64,000 nt of DNA from Syntrophus buswellii (GTDB lineage: Bacteria; Desulfobacterota; Syntrophia; Syntrophales; Syntrophaceae), in assembly GCF_046097065.1 (NCBI RefSeq), contig NZ_CP175563.1, positions 1,302,001 to 1,366,000 of the forward strand, read 5' to 3'. Both the position numbers and the translations under genes were made by a program. Every line of letters begins with the position of its first letter. Position 1 is the stretch's first letter. This document shows, piece by piece, positions 44,525 through 53,107 of the stretch. The notes beneath the pieces were generated by a model that saw only the letters and a list, made by a program, of their open reading frames with translations, was not told where the DNA came from and ran no database searches.

Positions 44525-45693
44525 GGAGTCTCCTTACGTTTATAAAGCTTTCCTGGCAACTGCAGAATGGCATCGTACAGTTCCAGATTTAAAAGGCAAT
44601 TCATCGTTTCATTGACACTGAGTCCTGATTTAGCGATGATCGTGTCAATGTCAACGGTTCCGGATGCCAGGAGATTCAAAATCATTGTTTCATGTTCGCT
44701 GAATGAACGCTCTGATGAAGGATGGGAAACGGAAGTCTCCTGGTCCGGCTGCCTCATTTCCCGAAGATCCGTGCTCCCCTTTTTCTCGCCCGGGAGGAGC
44801 TCCCTTCGTGTTCGCCTTATCTGGGGCAGAATTTCTTCGAGAACGTCATCGACATTCTCGATCAATTTCGCCCCCTCCTTTATCAGCCTGTGGCTTCCAC
44901 GCGATCCGTGAAAATCGATGCTTCCCGGAACCGCAAAAACCTCACGTCCCTGCTCCATGGCGATGCGCGCCGTGATCAGAGAGCCGCTGCGCTCGTTCGC
45001 TTCAACGACCACAACACCCAGGGACAGGCCGCTGATGATCCGGTTGCGCATGGGAAAATTCGGGGCGTTGGGTGGTGTGCCCGGGGCGTATTCGGAGATC
45101 ACCGCGCCGTTTTCCGAAATATTCTTATAAAGATCCTTGTTTTCAGGAGGATAAATTACATCCAGACCGCAGCCCAGAACCGCGATCGTTCTGCCCCTGC
45201 CGGCAAGCGCTCCTCTGTGGGCTGCAGAATCAATGCCCCTGGCCATTCCGCTGACGATGGTCATTCCATTCATGGCCAGCTCCCTGGCGAGCCTTTCCGT
45301 CGTATAGACACCATAGGTGCTTGCCATCCGTGATCCGACCATGGCAATATTCAGATCACCCTCTTCCAGTGTTCCTTTGACATAGAGGAGGGGGGGATAA
45401 TCAAAAATGTTCTTCAGAATACCCGGATACTCTCTGTCATGTAAAGTCACCAGATGGATATGAAATTTATTCAGCTCTTTCAACTCATTTTCAAGCTTCT
45501 GCCACTGATGAAACCCTTTGATCGCTGATGCCGTTTTGGGGCCGATACCCGGAATCCTCAGGAGTTCCGGATAGGTGGCCTGAAAGACGTGGTAGGGGGA
45601 TGGAAAGAATCCAAGAAGGGAGTTAAATGTAACGTTCCCGATGCCGCTTGCGGATCTCAAGGCCAGCCAATATAAGAGCTCATTGTTCTCCAT
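44509..45693 (-). CDS. dprA: DNA processing protein DprA
   Basis: A 394-residue DprA: N-terminal helix-hairpin-helix region (LLRIPGIGPKTASAI), Rossmann-like core (IAMVGSRMASTYG, SGMARGIDSAAHRGAL, AVLGCGLDVIYPPENKDLY, ISEYAPGTPPNAPNFPMRNRIISGLSLGVVVVEA) and a C-terminal winged-helix (DML1-like) domain. DprA loads RecA on incoming single-stranded DNA in natural transformation. No other competence gene is in view. The start at 45693 has GGAAG upstream; an ATG at 45714 is possible. Confidence 0.93.
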   Translation of the reverse strand: MENNELLYWLALRSASGIGNVTFNSLLGFFPSPYHVFQATYPELLRIPGIGPKTASAIKGFHQWQKLENELKELNKFHIHLVTLHDREYPGILKNIFDYPPLLYVKGTLEEGDLNIAMVGSRMASTYGVYTTERLARELAMNGMTIVSGMARGIDSAAHRGALAGRGRTIAVLGCGLDVIYPPENKDLYKNISENGAVISEYAPGTPPNAPNFPMRNRIISGLSLGVVVVEANERSGSLITARIAMEQGREVFAVPGSIDFHGSRGSHRLIKEGAKLIENVDDVLEEILPQIRRTRRELLPGEKKGSTDLREMRQPDQETSVSHPSSERSFSEHETMILNLLASGTVDIDTIIAKSGLSVNETMNCLLNLELYDAILQLPGKLYKRKETPCPIP

Positions 45694-46042
45694 GACTAAA
45701 GTTCTTCCGAACATCCAGATTCATGTGGTCAAGGCAAAAGAATCACTTCATGGATCGGAAAGCGGAGTGCCGCCGGAACAGGAGTTGAACAGAGCGAATG
45801 CTGCTGAACTCTGCGGATCCATGATCATGCCGGTGCAATATCCGTGCGCCATCGAATGAGCGGATAAAAGGCTTTGTACTTTATAGAATAATAGCATGGT
45901 GTCAAGTCTTTTTAGCAAGAAGACGAGGCAAGGCATCCTGCTTCCGCTCCGGGATACATCGGACAGGCCGCCGGTGCGGCCAGCGGATCGGGGAAAAGAA
46001 ATGATATGAAATTAAATATATAAAACTATGATATATTCGGCC
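45694..46042. other. Intergenic region upstream of dprA and the tRNA-Arg/His operon
   Basis: About 350 bases without a convincing gene. The last 80 bases are AT-rich and lead into the tRNA promoter. The dprA promoter should lie at the left end on the minus strand. Confidence 0.4.
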
Positions 46043-46071
46043 TTGACAAAACAGGAAAAGCAGTTTAGATA
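46043..46071 (+). promoter_or_regulatory. Sigma70 promoter of the tRNA-Arg/tRNA-His pair
   Basis: TTGACA (46043-46048), 17-base spacer, TAGATA (46066-46071), 36 bases upstream of tRNA-Arg. Confidence 0.75.
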
Positions 46072-46106
46072 CTCACCTCCCTGATTGATGGATCGCATGT
46101 CTTCAT

Positions 46107-46183
<77 letters not shown>

Positions 46184-46191
46184 TATTGTGT

Positions 46192-46269
46192 GGTGGGTGT
46201 AGCTCAAATGGTCAGAGTGCCGGGTTGTGGCCCCGGAGGTTGAGGGTTCAAGTCCCTTCACTCACCCCA
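46192..46269 (+). tRNA. tRNA-His (anticodon GTG)
   Basis: The anticodon loop reads TTGTGGC in a CCGGG/CCCGG stem. The 5' end has the extra G(-1) facing C73 that marks tRNA-His. The acceptor stem is GTGGGTG/CACTCAC with a G-U pair, the T-loop is TTCAAGT, and CCA is encoded. It starts 8 bases after tRNA-Arg and is surely co-transcribed. Confidence 0.95.
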
Positions 46270-46308
46270 TATACAAATTCAGAATTCCAACCTGTCAAGA
46301 TGAAGAGA

Positions 46309-46330
46309 AGCCCCTTGAAAAGGGCTTTTC
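46309..46330 (+). terminator. Terminator of the tRNA operon
   Basis: AGCCC-cttgaaaa-GGGCT followed by TTTCTCG, 40 bases after tRNA-His. The stem is short (5 bp), so strength is moderate. Confidence 0.5.
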
Positions 46331-47036
46331 TCGCACTCTGACTCCCCTGTCAATTGTTATAATCCCCATAACGTGTGCAGTCCTGCACTGACTGTTCTCC
46401 AGGTCTCCAGACCATCAGATTTCGTACACAGGGGACCTTCCGTGCGGGACGCGATTCTGTCTGTGGCGCTCTTTCTGAATTTTATCCGGGGAAAAAGAGC
46501 AACGCAGCGCCCCGGACGATGAAAACGTGTATCTCCCGCAGGAAAAAGCTCTCTTCATGCCTGCAGTTACAGGAGTTGCGACCTTTCTTTCAGGATAGAA
46601 CCGGCCAGAATACGCTTGACATGGAAAATTCGTGCTTTTATAGTTCCATAAGGATCCGTGCGGCCGGATATTCCTGACGAACCCTCTGACAGGGAAAATC
46701 TTCCTGGAGGATCTCTTCTGGCAGTGAAAAGAGCGCCCATCCCGCAAAGAAAACAGCAGTGGTCCGGCGACGGATGCTCACGGGCGTGGCAAACGCGGGA
46801 ATCGAAGCCTCTAAAGAAACGGTGGCCATGGCAGACTGTGTTGCCTTCGGGTGCATCACTGGAAACGATGCAGTGAAAAAAGCTGCAACCGAAGGATACG
46901 GGATGGGACGCCCCTGCTGCTCCCGTCAACGGTCCATGAGGCCGTATCGAAGATTTTTCATATCCTGGCCTGAAGCGGGTAACCCCAGGCAGGAACAAAG
47001 TTGAACCGCTTCCTCATTACCTCGGAGATGCCATCC
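46331..47036 (+). other. Long gap and probable 5' leader of the 19-heme cytochrome gene
   Basis: About 700 bases without a convincing gene. Open frames occur on both strands but have no ribosome binding site and no recognisable content. A strong promoter at 46616-46644 implies a leader of nearly 390 bases before the cytochrome gene. It contains a small inverted repeat (GTGCAG-tc-CTGCAC) near 46375. I see no known riboswitch fold. Confidence 0.4.
46616..46644 (+). promoter_or_regulatory. Strong sigma70-type promoter
   Basis: TTGACA (46616-46621), exactly 17 bases, TATAGT (46639-46644): six of six and five of six consensus matches. The first downstream gene on this strand is the cytochrome at 47037. 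Confidence 0.6.
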
Positions 47037-49814
47037 ATGAAAACACAACGGAAGTCTCTGTCAGGAAGTATCAAGCCCTTTCTTTCTCTCACCATCCTAT
47101 CCTTTATCGGTGTTTTTTGTTTCTTCGCCCTTTCTGGCGCCGCTTCCGGGATGCCGAAGCGCCTGTCCAATGTTCCGCCCGGAGACTGCCAGGCCTGCCA
47201 TGGCGGGGAAAAAGTCCTTCCCGGGACCCACATGGACACAAGGAGCATGACGCTCAAGGGCTGCATGCCATGTCATGCAAGGGACAAGGTTTCCATTAAA
47301 TCCAAGATGCCGACAAGCCATGTCCACATGCTTTCAGGCATTTCCTGCGAACAATGCCACGGCCCGAAAACCCCTTACGGAAAAATCGGTCAAGAGGTTT
47401 GCATCAAGTGTCACAGCAGGGAGGGGCTTGCAAAGGCGCCGGCCAGAGGGCCTTCGCTGCCGAACCCTCACAACTCGCATTTAGGCACTGACGTGGACTG
47501 TCTTCTCTGCCATTTCCAGCACAAAAAATCCGAGTTCATGTGCTCCAACTGCCACCAATTCGGCAATGTAACTCCATCGCCGCTGCTCCCCCTGAGCTTT
47601 GCCCCAAAGCCCGATGCGGGCAAGGCGGCGGAAAATCGAGGCAAAACCGCGACGGAAAAAGCTCCGGCCGCAGACGGCAAAAGCCCGAAGACCGCCGCAC
47701 GACCACCCTCTTCTTCGGAAAAAGCCGTAACGGCAAAGGAGGCTGCAGGTCCGAGCTGTATCACCTGCCATTCCAAACCGGAATATCGCCAGTATTTTTC
47801 CCAGACAAAGCATGGGAAGCTCAGCTGCGCCGCCTGCCACAAGGGTGTAACAGATATCGCCAAGCACATGAAAAGGACTGAACCCGTCAAAACGGCCTCC
47901 TGCGCATCGTGCCACGGGGATATCTCGAAAACGGGATTCCATGCGACGGTCAAAAAATTTTCCTGCGTACAGTGCCATTCGGGAATCCATCCCAAGGAAG
48001 CACCCGGGAAAATGATTGTGAAGGCCAAAGTCGAAGCGCCGCCCCCCTTGTCGCTTGCCGCTTGCACCTCCTGCCATTCGGACTCCAAGTTCAAGGAGCA
48101 TTTTGCCTCCACATCCCATGGGGTACTGGGCTGTGCCGCCTGTCATCAGGGCATCCAGGATCTGAATCGGCACATGTCCGGAAAGGAACCCCAAAAGTCG
48201 ATTTCCTGCGCCGTCTGTCATCGGGACACGGACGGCTTATATTCCAAGAGCGCCCATGCCGTGAAGGCCAAACTCACCTGTCTCGATTGCCATACCGACA
48301 TCCATCCTTCAGAATCCGCATCGGCGGGGAAGGACGAAGCTGCGGCAATGCAGACCTGCACGAAGTGCCATGACCAGAGCACATACCTGACAAAGGGTCA
48401 TGGGGCCCGGCTTCTTGCCGGAAGTAAGGAGGCCGCTTCCTGCGGCGACTGTCACGGCGTTCATGACGTTCCCGTCTTTCCGGCGACGGCGGAAGGCCTG
48501 GCCGATAAGAGAGAACACTATACGAACCTGTGCGTTTCGTGTCACCGTGAGGGAGGCATTGCCGGCAAGTATGGGGCATTTCCCCATGCGGTGAGCGGCT
48601 ATGGAGAGACGTATCATGGAAAAGCGAGACAGCTGGGAAACTATGAAAAAGTGGCGGGCTGCCAGGACTGTCATACGGGGCACAACATTCTTCCGGCCGA
48701 CCATCCCGATTCTGCCCTGCATCCCCGGGTGCTGGTCGGGACGTGCGGAAAGTGCCATTCTGATTTTCACCCCAGATTCGTTTCTTATGTACCGCACCCG
48801 GACCCCGGGAATCCCGAGAAGTTTCTTTCCCTTTACCTGACGGAGAAATTCATGATCGGCCTGTTGGTATCGGTCTTTGCCTTCTTCTGGGTTCATTCTC
48901 TTCTCTGGTGCCGTAAGGTCTATGTGGAGCAGAGCTGTCGTATCAAGGAAGGTCTGAACGTCGAGACGGCCGTGCCCGGCGATCTGGGCCGCCAGTACGT
49001 CAGGCGTTTTTCACCGCGGGATCGCTTGATGCACATTGTGCTGATCCTTTCCTTCTTCGGTGTCGTGATTTCAGGATTTCCGTTGAAGTATCCCGATGCC
49101 GCATGGGCCAGGACCTTGGTCGGCCTCCTGGGAGGCGTGGAGAACGCAGGCACCGTGCACCGTGTCAGCGCGGTCGTCATGTGGCTTCTATTCCTCTATA
49201 CCTGCTGGTTGTCCCTTAAATTCCTGTTTCCCGGCTTCAGGTTCGAGGGCTGGTTAGGAAGGCTCTTCGGCCCGGATTCTCTTTTCCCGCGCCTCAAAGA
49301 CGTCCAGGATATCGGGGGGATGTTCAAATGGTTCTTCAACCGGGGCGAAAAGCCACAGTTCGATCGTTGGACGTACTGGGAAAAATTCGATTTCATGGCT
49401 GTTTTCTGGGGGATGTTCCTCATCGGGCTTTCCGGCATTATCATGTGGATACCGGAGCTTTCCTCCTATGTCATGCCGGGCTGGATGATCAACATCGTAT
49501 CGCTGGCTCATTCAGAAGAGGCGTTCCTGGCGTCGGTCTTCATCTTCACCATTCACTTTTTCAATAACCACCTGATTCCGGACAAATTTCCCCTGGAGAA
49601 GAACATCTTCACGGGAAGCTACACCCTGGAGGCGCTCAGGAGAGAGCGGCCGCAGGAATACGAACGGATCCTTCGGGAAAACCGACTGGAGGAGGTTGCC
49701 TGCAAGGGGCCGGGAACGGGCATCCAGCTCTTTGCCGGCATATTCGGAATCGCAAGCGTTCTTCTTGGGCTGCTCTTGACGGTCCTCATTTTCTGGGCGG
49801 TGTTCACGTTGTGA
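47037..49814 (+). CDS. Nineteen-heme cytochrome c fused to a membrane cytochrome b-like domain
   Basis: A 925-residue protein. A signal peptide/anchor (about 1-38) is followed by about 580 residues with 19 CxxCH heme-binding motifs, several in repeated HGxLxCAACHxGxxDxxxHM units. The C-terminal 300 residues hold about six membrane segments with paired histidines (RLMHIVL, VHRVSAVVMW, AHSEEAF, TIHFFNNH), like the b-type heme subunits HydC/FdnI. The layout resembles the inner-membrane quinol oxidase CbcL of Geobacter but with about twice the c-hemes. Expected role is quinol oxidation with electron transfer to periplasmic acceptors. A Lys/Ala-rich linker with no heme lies at about 195-235. The start at 47037 has GGAG upstream; TTG at 47001 (AGGA upstream) would add 12 residues. 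Confidence 0.88.
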   Translation: MKTQRKSLSGSIKPFLSLTILSFIGVFCFFALSGAASGMPKRLSNVPPGDCQACHGGEKVLPGTHMDTRSMTLKGCMPCHARDKVSIKSKMPTSHVHMLSGISCEQCHGPKTPYGKIGQEVCIKCHSREGLAKAPARGPSLPNPHNSHLGTDVDCLLCHFQHKKSEFMCSNCHQFGNVTPSPLLPLSFAPKPDAGKAAENRGKTATEKAPAADGKSPKTAARPPSSSEKAVTAKEAAGPSCITCHSKPEYRQYFSQTKHGKLSCAACHKGVTDIAKHMKRTEPVKTASCASCHGDISKTGFHATVKKFSCVQCHSGIHPKEAPGKMIVKAKVEAPPPLSLAACTSCHSDSKFKEHFASTSHGVLGCAACHQGIQDLNRHMSGKEPQKSISCAVCHRDTDGLYSKSAHAVKAKLTCLDCHTDIHPSESASAGKDEAAAMQTCTKCHDQSTYLTKGHGARLLAGSKEAASCGDCHGVHDVPVFPATAEGLADKREHYTNLCVSCHREGGIAGKYGAFPHAVSGYGETYHGKARQLGNYEKVAGCQDCHTGHNILPADHPDSALHPRVLVGTCGKCHSDFHPRFVSYVPHPDPGNPEKFLSLYLTEKFMIGLLVSVFAFFWVHSLLWCRKVYVEQSCRIKEGLNVETAVPGDLGRQYVRRFSPRDRLMHIVLILSFFGVVISGFPLKYPDAAWARTLVGLLGGVENAGTVHRVSAVVMWLLFLYTCWLSLKFLFPGFRFEGWLGRLFGPDSLFPRLKDVQDIGGMFKWFFNRGEKPQFDRWTYWEKFDFMAVFWGMFLIGLSGIIMWIPELSSYVMPGWMINIVSLAHSEEAFLASVFIFTIHFFNNHLIPDKFPLEKNIFTGSYTLEALRRERPQEYERILRENRLEEVACKGPGTGIQLFAGIFGIASVLLGLLLTVLIFWAVFTL

Positions 49815-50083
49815 TGGGTGAGGATCAGAGAGGTACGCCAAGGGTCTGCAGTGGTGCACTTGCCGGGGGGCTGCCTGCCGGCGGAGGCGCCCGGAGCGCA
49901 CCGTCGTGCGCAAAAATCCGCCGGCTGGACGGGAGGGCTGCTCTGTCCTTTTTTGACCGCAGGGGGATGACACGGCGGCCCTTCAGGGCTTCCATATAGA
50001 AAGACGGCGCCGTTCTTCTGTGCAAGGATCGCAGCGCCGTCCTGATGTTGAGGAATGCCCTGTGTTGAGGAAGGGCAACGTTC
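49815..50083. other. Intergenic region between convergent genes
   Basis: No gene is apparent. A GACGGCGC/GCGCCGTC stem (about 50003-50041) with a long loop may help stop convergent transcription, but has no T-tract. Confidence 0.35.
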
Positions 50084-50524
50084 TTATTTCAAGATATTGT
50101 TTTTTAAACGCTCCTGGGTGGAACGGGGAAGGATGTCTTTCCAGGGGGCATCACGAGATCCCCTGAAGAGTTCTTTATCATCCATATCGTATTCAGAGCC
50201 ATATAAAATACGGAATCTCGGGGATTTCGCGTCGATTTCCATCAAGGACAGCGTGTGAGAAAGCTTTTCATATCCTTCGACCGGCTCACCTTTATTTTTC
50301 AACCACTGAGCGTAATGCTTTTTCCCTTTATCGGAGAACACCACCTTGACCCACACCTGCATGATATCCTTCGTTTTTTGTTTCATGGTCGCCGGGTGAT
50401 ACAGGTAAATGTCCCCCTGATCGGACCTTCCATATTCCACCCAGTCCGATGAGCCGACCGCCGGGTCTGGAAGCAGAAGGAGGATCAGAAAAAAGGAGCA
50501 AATCATCGAGGGGATCGTCTTCAT
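50084..50524 (-). CDS. Exported protein of the surface-adhesin protein E type
   Basis: A 146-residue protein with a clear signal peptide (MKTIPSMICSFFLILLLLPDPAVGS, cleavage near residue 24) and a mature domain that starts DWVEYGRSDQGDIYLY and has VWVKVVFSDKGK, EKLSHTLSLMEIDAKSPRFRI and a short basic tail. This matches the small bacterial surface-adhesin protein E-like domain found in many Proteobacteria, usually of unknown role. The ribosome binding site lies inside a tandem AAAGG repeat. It is alone on its strand apart from the cytochrome operon upstream. Confidence 0.65.
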   Translation of the reverse strand: MKTIPSMICSFFLILLLLPDPAVGSSDWVEYGRSDQGDIYLYHPATMKQKTKDIMQVWVKVVFSDKGKKHYAQWLKNKGEPVEGYEKLSHTLSLMEIDAKSPRFRILYGSEYDMDDKELFRGSRDAPWKDILPRSTQERLKNNILK

Positions 50525-50526
50525 AG

Positions 50527-50546
50527 CCTTTCCTTTCCTTTCCTTT
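50527..50546 (-). repeat. Tandem pentanucleotide repeat (AAAGG x4) over a ribosome binding site
   Basis: On the minus strand AAAGG is repeated four times in a row, the last copy ending 3 bases before the start codon of the exported protein gene. Each copy resembles a Shine-Dalgarno site, so copy-number change could tune translation. Confidence 0.7.
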
Positions 50547-50650
50547 CATTTCAAGTAGGTTCATCCAGGTGACTCAGCATCGACGGCTCCCTCGCCTGGA
50601 GAAGCGCTGATCTCCTGGAGGGAGATGCTCCGTCCCGGGGGCATCGACAC

Positions 50651-50682
50651 GCGGGGAATGTCGGGATCCGGGGATTCCCCGC
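50651..50682. promoter_or_regulatory. Perfect 9-bp hairpin in the gap after the 7-heme cytochrome gene
   Basis: GCGGGGAAT/ATTCCCCGC with a 14-base loop. No T-tract on either strand; it lies just beyond the main terminator and may stabilise the transcript end. Confidence 0.4.
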
Positions 50683-50688
50683 CGAAGG

Positions 50689-50729
50689 AAAAAAGGGGGG
50701 AGGGAACGACCGTCACCTTTTCCCCCCTT
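50689..50729 (-). terminator. Terminator of the flavoprotein-cytochrome operon
   Basis: On the minus strand AAGGGGGGA (50729-50721) pairs with TCCCCCCTT (50701-50693) and runs into TTTTTT. It begins 30 bases after the cytochrome stop codon. Confidence 0.75.
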
Positions 50730-50758
50730 CGAGAAGTCAGACCCGAAGCCTGTTGCGT

Positions 50759-51478
50759 TTATTTTTTGGCTTCAACGGCCCCCATGATCTTCATGTCAAA
50801 TTTGTGGCATTCCAGGCAATAGACCTTGGATTCCGCATGTCCTTTATGACAGACTGTACAGGCGATGTCTCCCAGATGCGACTTGTGGGGATTGCGGTCT
50901 TTAAACTCCTTCGGCTCCGTTTTCTGGGCAAGCCGGTCCATGGGACCATGACAGACAAGGCAGCGATCGTTCTCTACCGTGTCATCGGCTCTGGGCAATC
51001 CTTTGCCGTGGCATTGGGTACAACCGATCCCTGCCGCGGCATGCAGATGGTCCATATAGCCGGAGCCTGCCCAGGACTTGAATATGGTCCGCAAAAAATC
51101 CATGTCTTTCGCATCCGGTGCTCCCCAGGATCCCTCCCGGCCGATGAGCCCAAAGCTTTTGCCCGGCATCCATTCATGGCAGGCCGTGCAGTCCAGAGAT
51201 CCCCTGGGGGGAAGATGGGCCATGTGCATCCGCGTCGCAAAGAGATTCTTCTCCGCCCTCCCCTCGAAATCACTCGGATGGCAGGGCATGCAGGAGGCCA
51301 GGCTGTTTTCTGCGACGGGCGGATGTCCCTTGGGAAGAACGGAGGCCAGATCGGCATGGCAGGTCTTGCAGGAAACCGCTTCAGGTTTGGCCGCTTCGAC
51401 ACTCAAATCCCCCACCAGGACATAGGGCAGGAAGAACAGCGATGCAATCAAAAACGCTGGAAACAGTAATTTTTTCAT
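50759..51478 (-). CDS. Periplasmic seven-heme cytochrome c
   Basis: A 239-residue protein with a signal peptide (MKKLLFPAFLIASLFFLPYVLVGDLSVEA) and seven CxxCH motifs (CKTCH, CMPCH, CTACH, CTQCH, CLVCH, CTVCH, CLECH). The N-terminal and C-terminal parts show the spaced His residues (HMAHL, HKSHLGD, HKGHAES) that serve as distal heme ligands. It lies 66 bases downstream of a Tat-exported fumarate-reductase-like flavoprotein, so it is probably the electron-donating partner of that flavoprotein, as in two-subunit flavocytochrome c reductases. A terminator follows. Confidence 0.88.
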   Translation of the reverse strand: MKKLLFPAFLIASLFFLPYVLVGDLSVEAAKPEAVSCKTCHADLASVLPKGHPPVAENSLASCMPCHPSDFEGRAEKNLFATRMHMAHLPPRGSLDCTACHEWMPGKSFGLIGREGSWGAPDAKDMDFLRTIFKSWAGSGYMDHLHAAAGIGCTQCHGKGLPRADDTVENDRCLVCHGPMDRLAQKTEPKEFKDRNPHKSHLGDIACTVCHKGHAESKVYCLECHKFDMKIMGAVEAKK

Positions 51479-51544
51479 ACGTCACCTTCATTGATGTGAA
51501 GAATAAGGAAAGTGGATGATGAAATAACCGCACCTACCTTCCGG

Positions 51545-53107
51545 TCATGTTCTCCTCTTCTCTTTTGCCGCATTGGTACCGGCCATCCGTCCAAAGGCAA
51601 TGGCATCGGGAATCGCATTTCCGCCCAGGCGGTTCGCGCCGTGCACTCCGCCGGTGACTTCTCCTGCCGCATAAAAACAGGGGATGACCTTTCCCCAGAT
51701 ATCAATGACCTGGGCATCCTTGTTGATGCGGAGCCCCCCCATGGTGTGATGCACAGCGGGCCATTGGGCTACGGCATAGAAGGGGCCTTCCGTCAGGGGA
51801 ATCATCACCTTCGTGAACTGGCGGCCGAATTCGGGGTCTTTACCTTCGGCCATGTACCGATTGTGGTTCCTGATGGTTTCCCCCAGGCTGTCTGCCGGAA
51901 TTCCCAGCTTTTGAGCCAGCTCCGTCATTGTATCGGCTTTGACGAAGCGGCCTTTGGCGATTCCCTTTTCCACTTCTTCCTTTGTTCCCATTTTTGGAAT
52001 CATCGCCTCGCAGAACAGAGAATAGGTCGGTTTCATCTTGGTTTTGATCTGGGCCATGGAAACAACGTCGCGGCGCTCCATTTCATTGACGAAACGCTTA
52101 CCGAGCTTGTTCACGTAAACAATGCCGTAACCAGGGCCCCGGAAGGGATAGATGGCGGGGACATCGAGGATTCCCGTGTCGGGTGCCGCATAGGGGTACA
52201 ATTGAATGAACGCAAGCTGAAGGGAATCAGCGCCGATGGCCTGGGCCATCCGGATGGTTTCCCCTGTTGCGCCGGGGTGATTCGTGCAGTTGTACTCGTC
52301 CAGAATGCCGGGATTGTATTCTCTCAACATCTTCTTGTCTCTGCCAAAGCCGCCGGAAGCCATGATCAGCGCCTTGCCGATCCGGATGTTAACCGTTTTT
52401 CTTCCCGTTACGACCTCCACGCCTTCGATGGGGCTCTGGGAATCGGCATCCCTTCTCCAAATCCAGGTTAATTTTGTGTTGAGGCGGATTTTAGCGCCGC
52501 GGCTCTCAGCGATTTTTTTCAGGGGTTCCGTGTAGCCCCGACCGACACCCTCGACGTTGGTGTGGGTTCGATAGGCGGAATGACCGCCCGTGCGGTTCAG
52601 GATATTCCTGAGCTTGCATCCCCCCTCCTCAATCATCCAGTTCAGGGCGGGTGTTGCCCCGTTGACGAAGACCTCGACCAGTTCAGGAAAACTGTAGAAG
52701 TCTCCACCCTTCAACGTATCGTTTTTGTGCAGTTCAACGCTGTCCTCTCCCAACTGCAGTTTTTCCCTTAAATGCAATTGGTCGTCCCAGGAATTGTACT
52801 CACCGCCGTTGATGATGGAATTCCCCCCGTAAGTCGGCATCTTTTCGAGGATGATGACCTTGGCGCCTCCGCCGGCCGCTTCCGCCGCCGCTGCGAGTCC
52901 AGCGAAGCCTGAACCGATCACGACAACATCCCACGTTTCATCCCATTTGGAGGGAAGCTTTTTGACGGCCGCTTCTGCCCTATCGGGTGCGGACATGTTG
53001 AGCGCCAGGCCGCCGCCCACCGCCACAGCGCCCATGGCGACAGCCCCCTTGAGGACCGATCGCCTGCTTACGCCGTTGCCTTCCATACTTTCCTTTTCTG
53101 GTTTCAT
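51545..53107 (-). CDS. Tat-exported FAD flavoprotein of the fumarate/urocanate/methacrylate reductase family
   Basis: A 520-residue flavoprotein with a twin-arginine signal (SRRSVLKGAVAMGAVAVGGG), FAD-binding VVVIGSGFAGLAAAAEA, and a C-terminal GGVHGANRLGGNAIPDAIAFGRMAG. It aligns with the flavin domain of flavocytochrome c fumarate reductase but has no heme motif; the cytochrome is a separate gene downstream. KRFVNEMERRD and HHTMGG (proton-transfer Arg and one substrate His) are kept. The region that in Shewanella Fcc3 has HPT...TE reads YPY...AIY here, so the carboxylate-binding Thr-Glu and a His are lost. The substrate is therefore probably not fumarate. AAAGGAGG lies before the ATG. Location: periplasm. 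Confidence 0.87.
   Translation of the reverse strand: MKPEKESMEGNGVSRRSVLKGAVAMGAVAVGGGLALNMSAPDRAEAAVKKLPSKWDETWDVVVIGSGFAGLAAAAEAAGGGAKVIILEKMPTYGGNSIINGGEYNSWDDQLHLREKLQLGEDSVELHKNDTLKGGDFYSFPELVEVFVNGATPALNWMIEEGGCKLRNILNRTGGHSAYRTHTNVEGVGRGYTEPLKKIAESRGAKIRLNTKLTWIWRRDADSQSPIEGVEVVTGRKTVNIRIGKALIMASGGFGRDKKMLREYNPGILDEYNCTNHPGATGETIRMAQAIGADSLQLAFIQLYPYAAPDTGILDVPAIYPFRGPGYGIVYVNKLGKRFVNEMERRDVVSMAQIKTKMKPTYSLFCEAMIPKMGTKEEVEKGIAKGRFVKADTMTELAQKLGIPADSLGETIRNHNRYMAEGKDPEFGRQFTKVMIPLTEGPFYAVAQWPAVHHTMGGLRINKDAQVIDIWGKVIPCFYAAGEVTGGVHGANRLGGNAIPDAIAFGRMAGTNAAKEKRRT

Noticed and set aside
46331..46998. Remnant gene or mobile element between tRNA-His and the cytochrome gene
   Set aside because: Frames on both strands were read, but none resembles a transposase, integrase or other known family; no flanking repeats near the tRNAs were seen.
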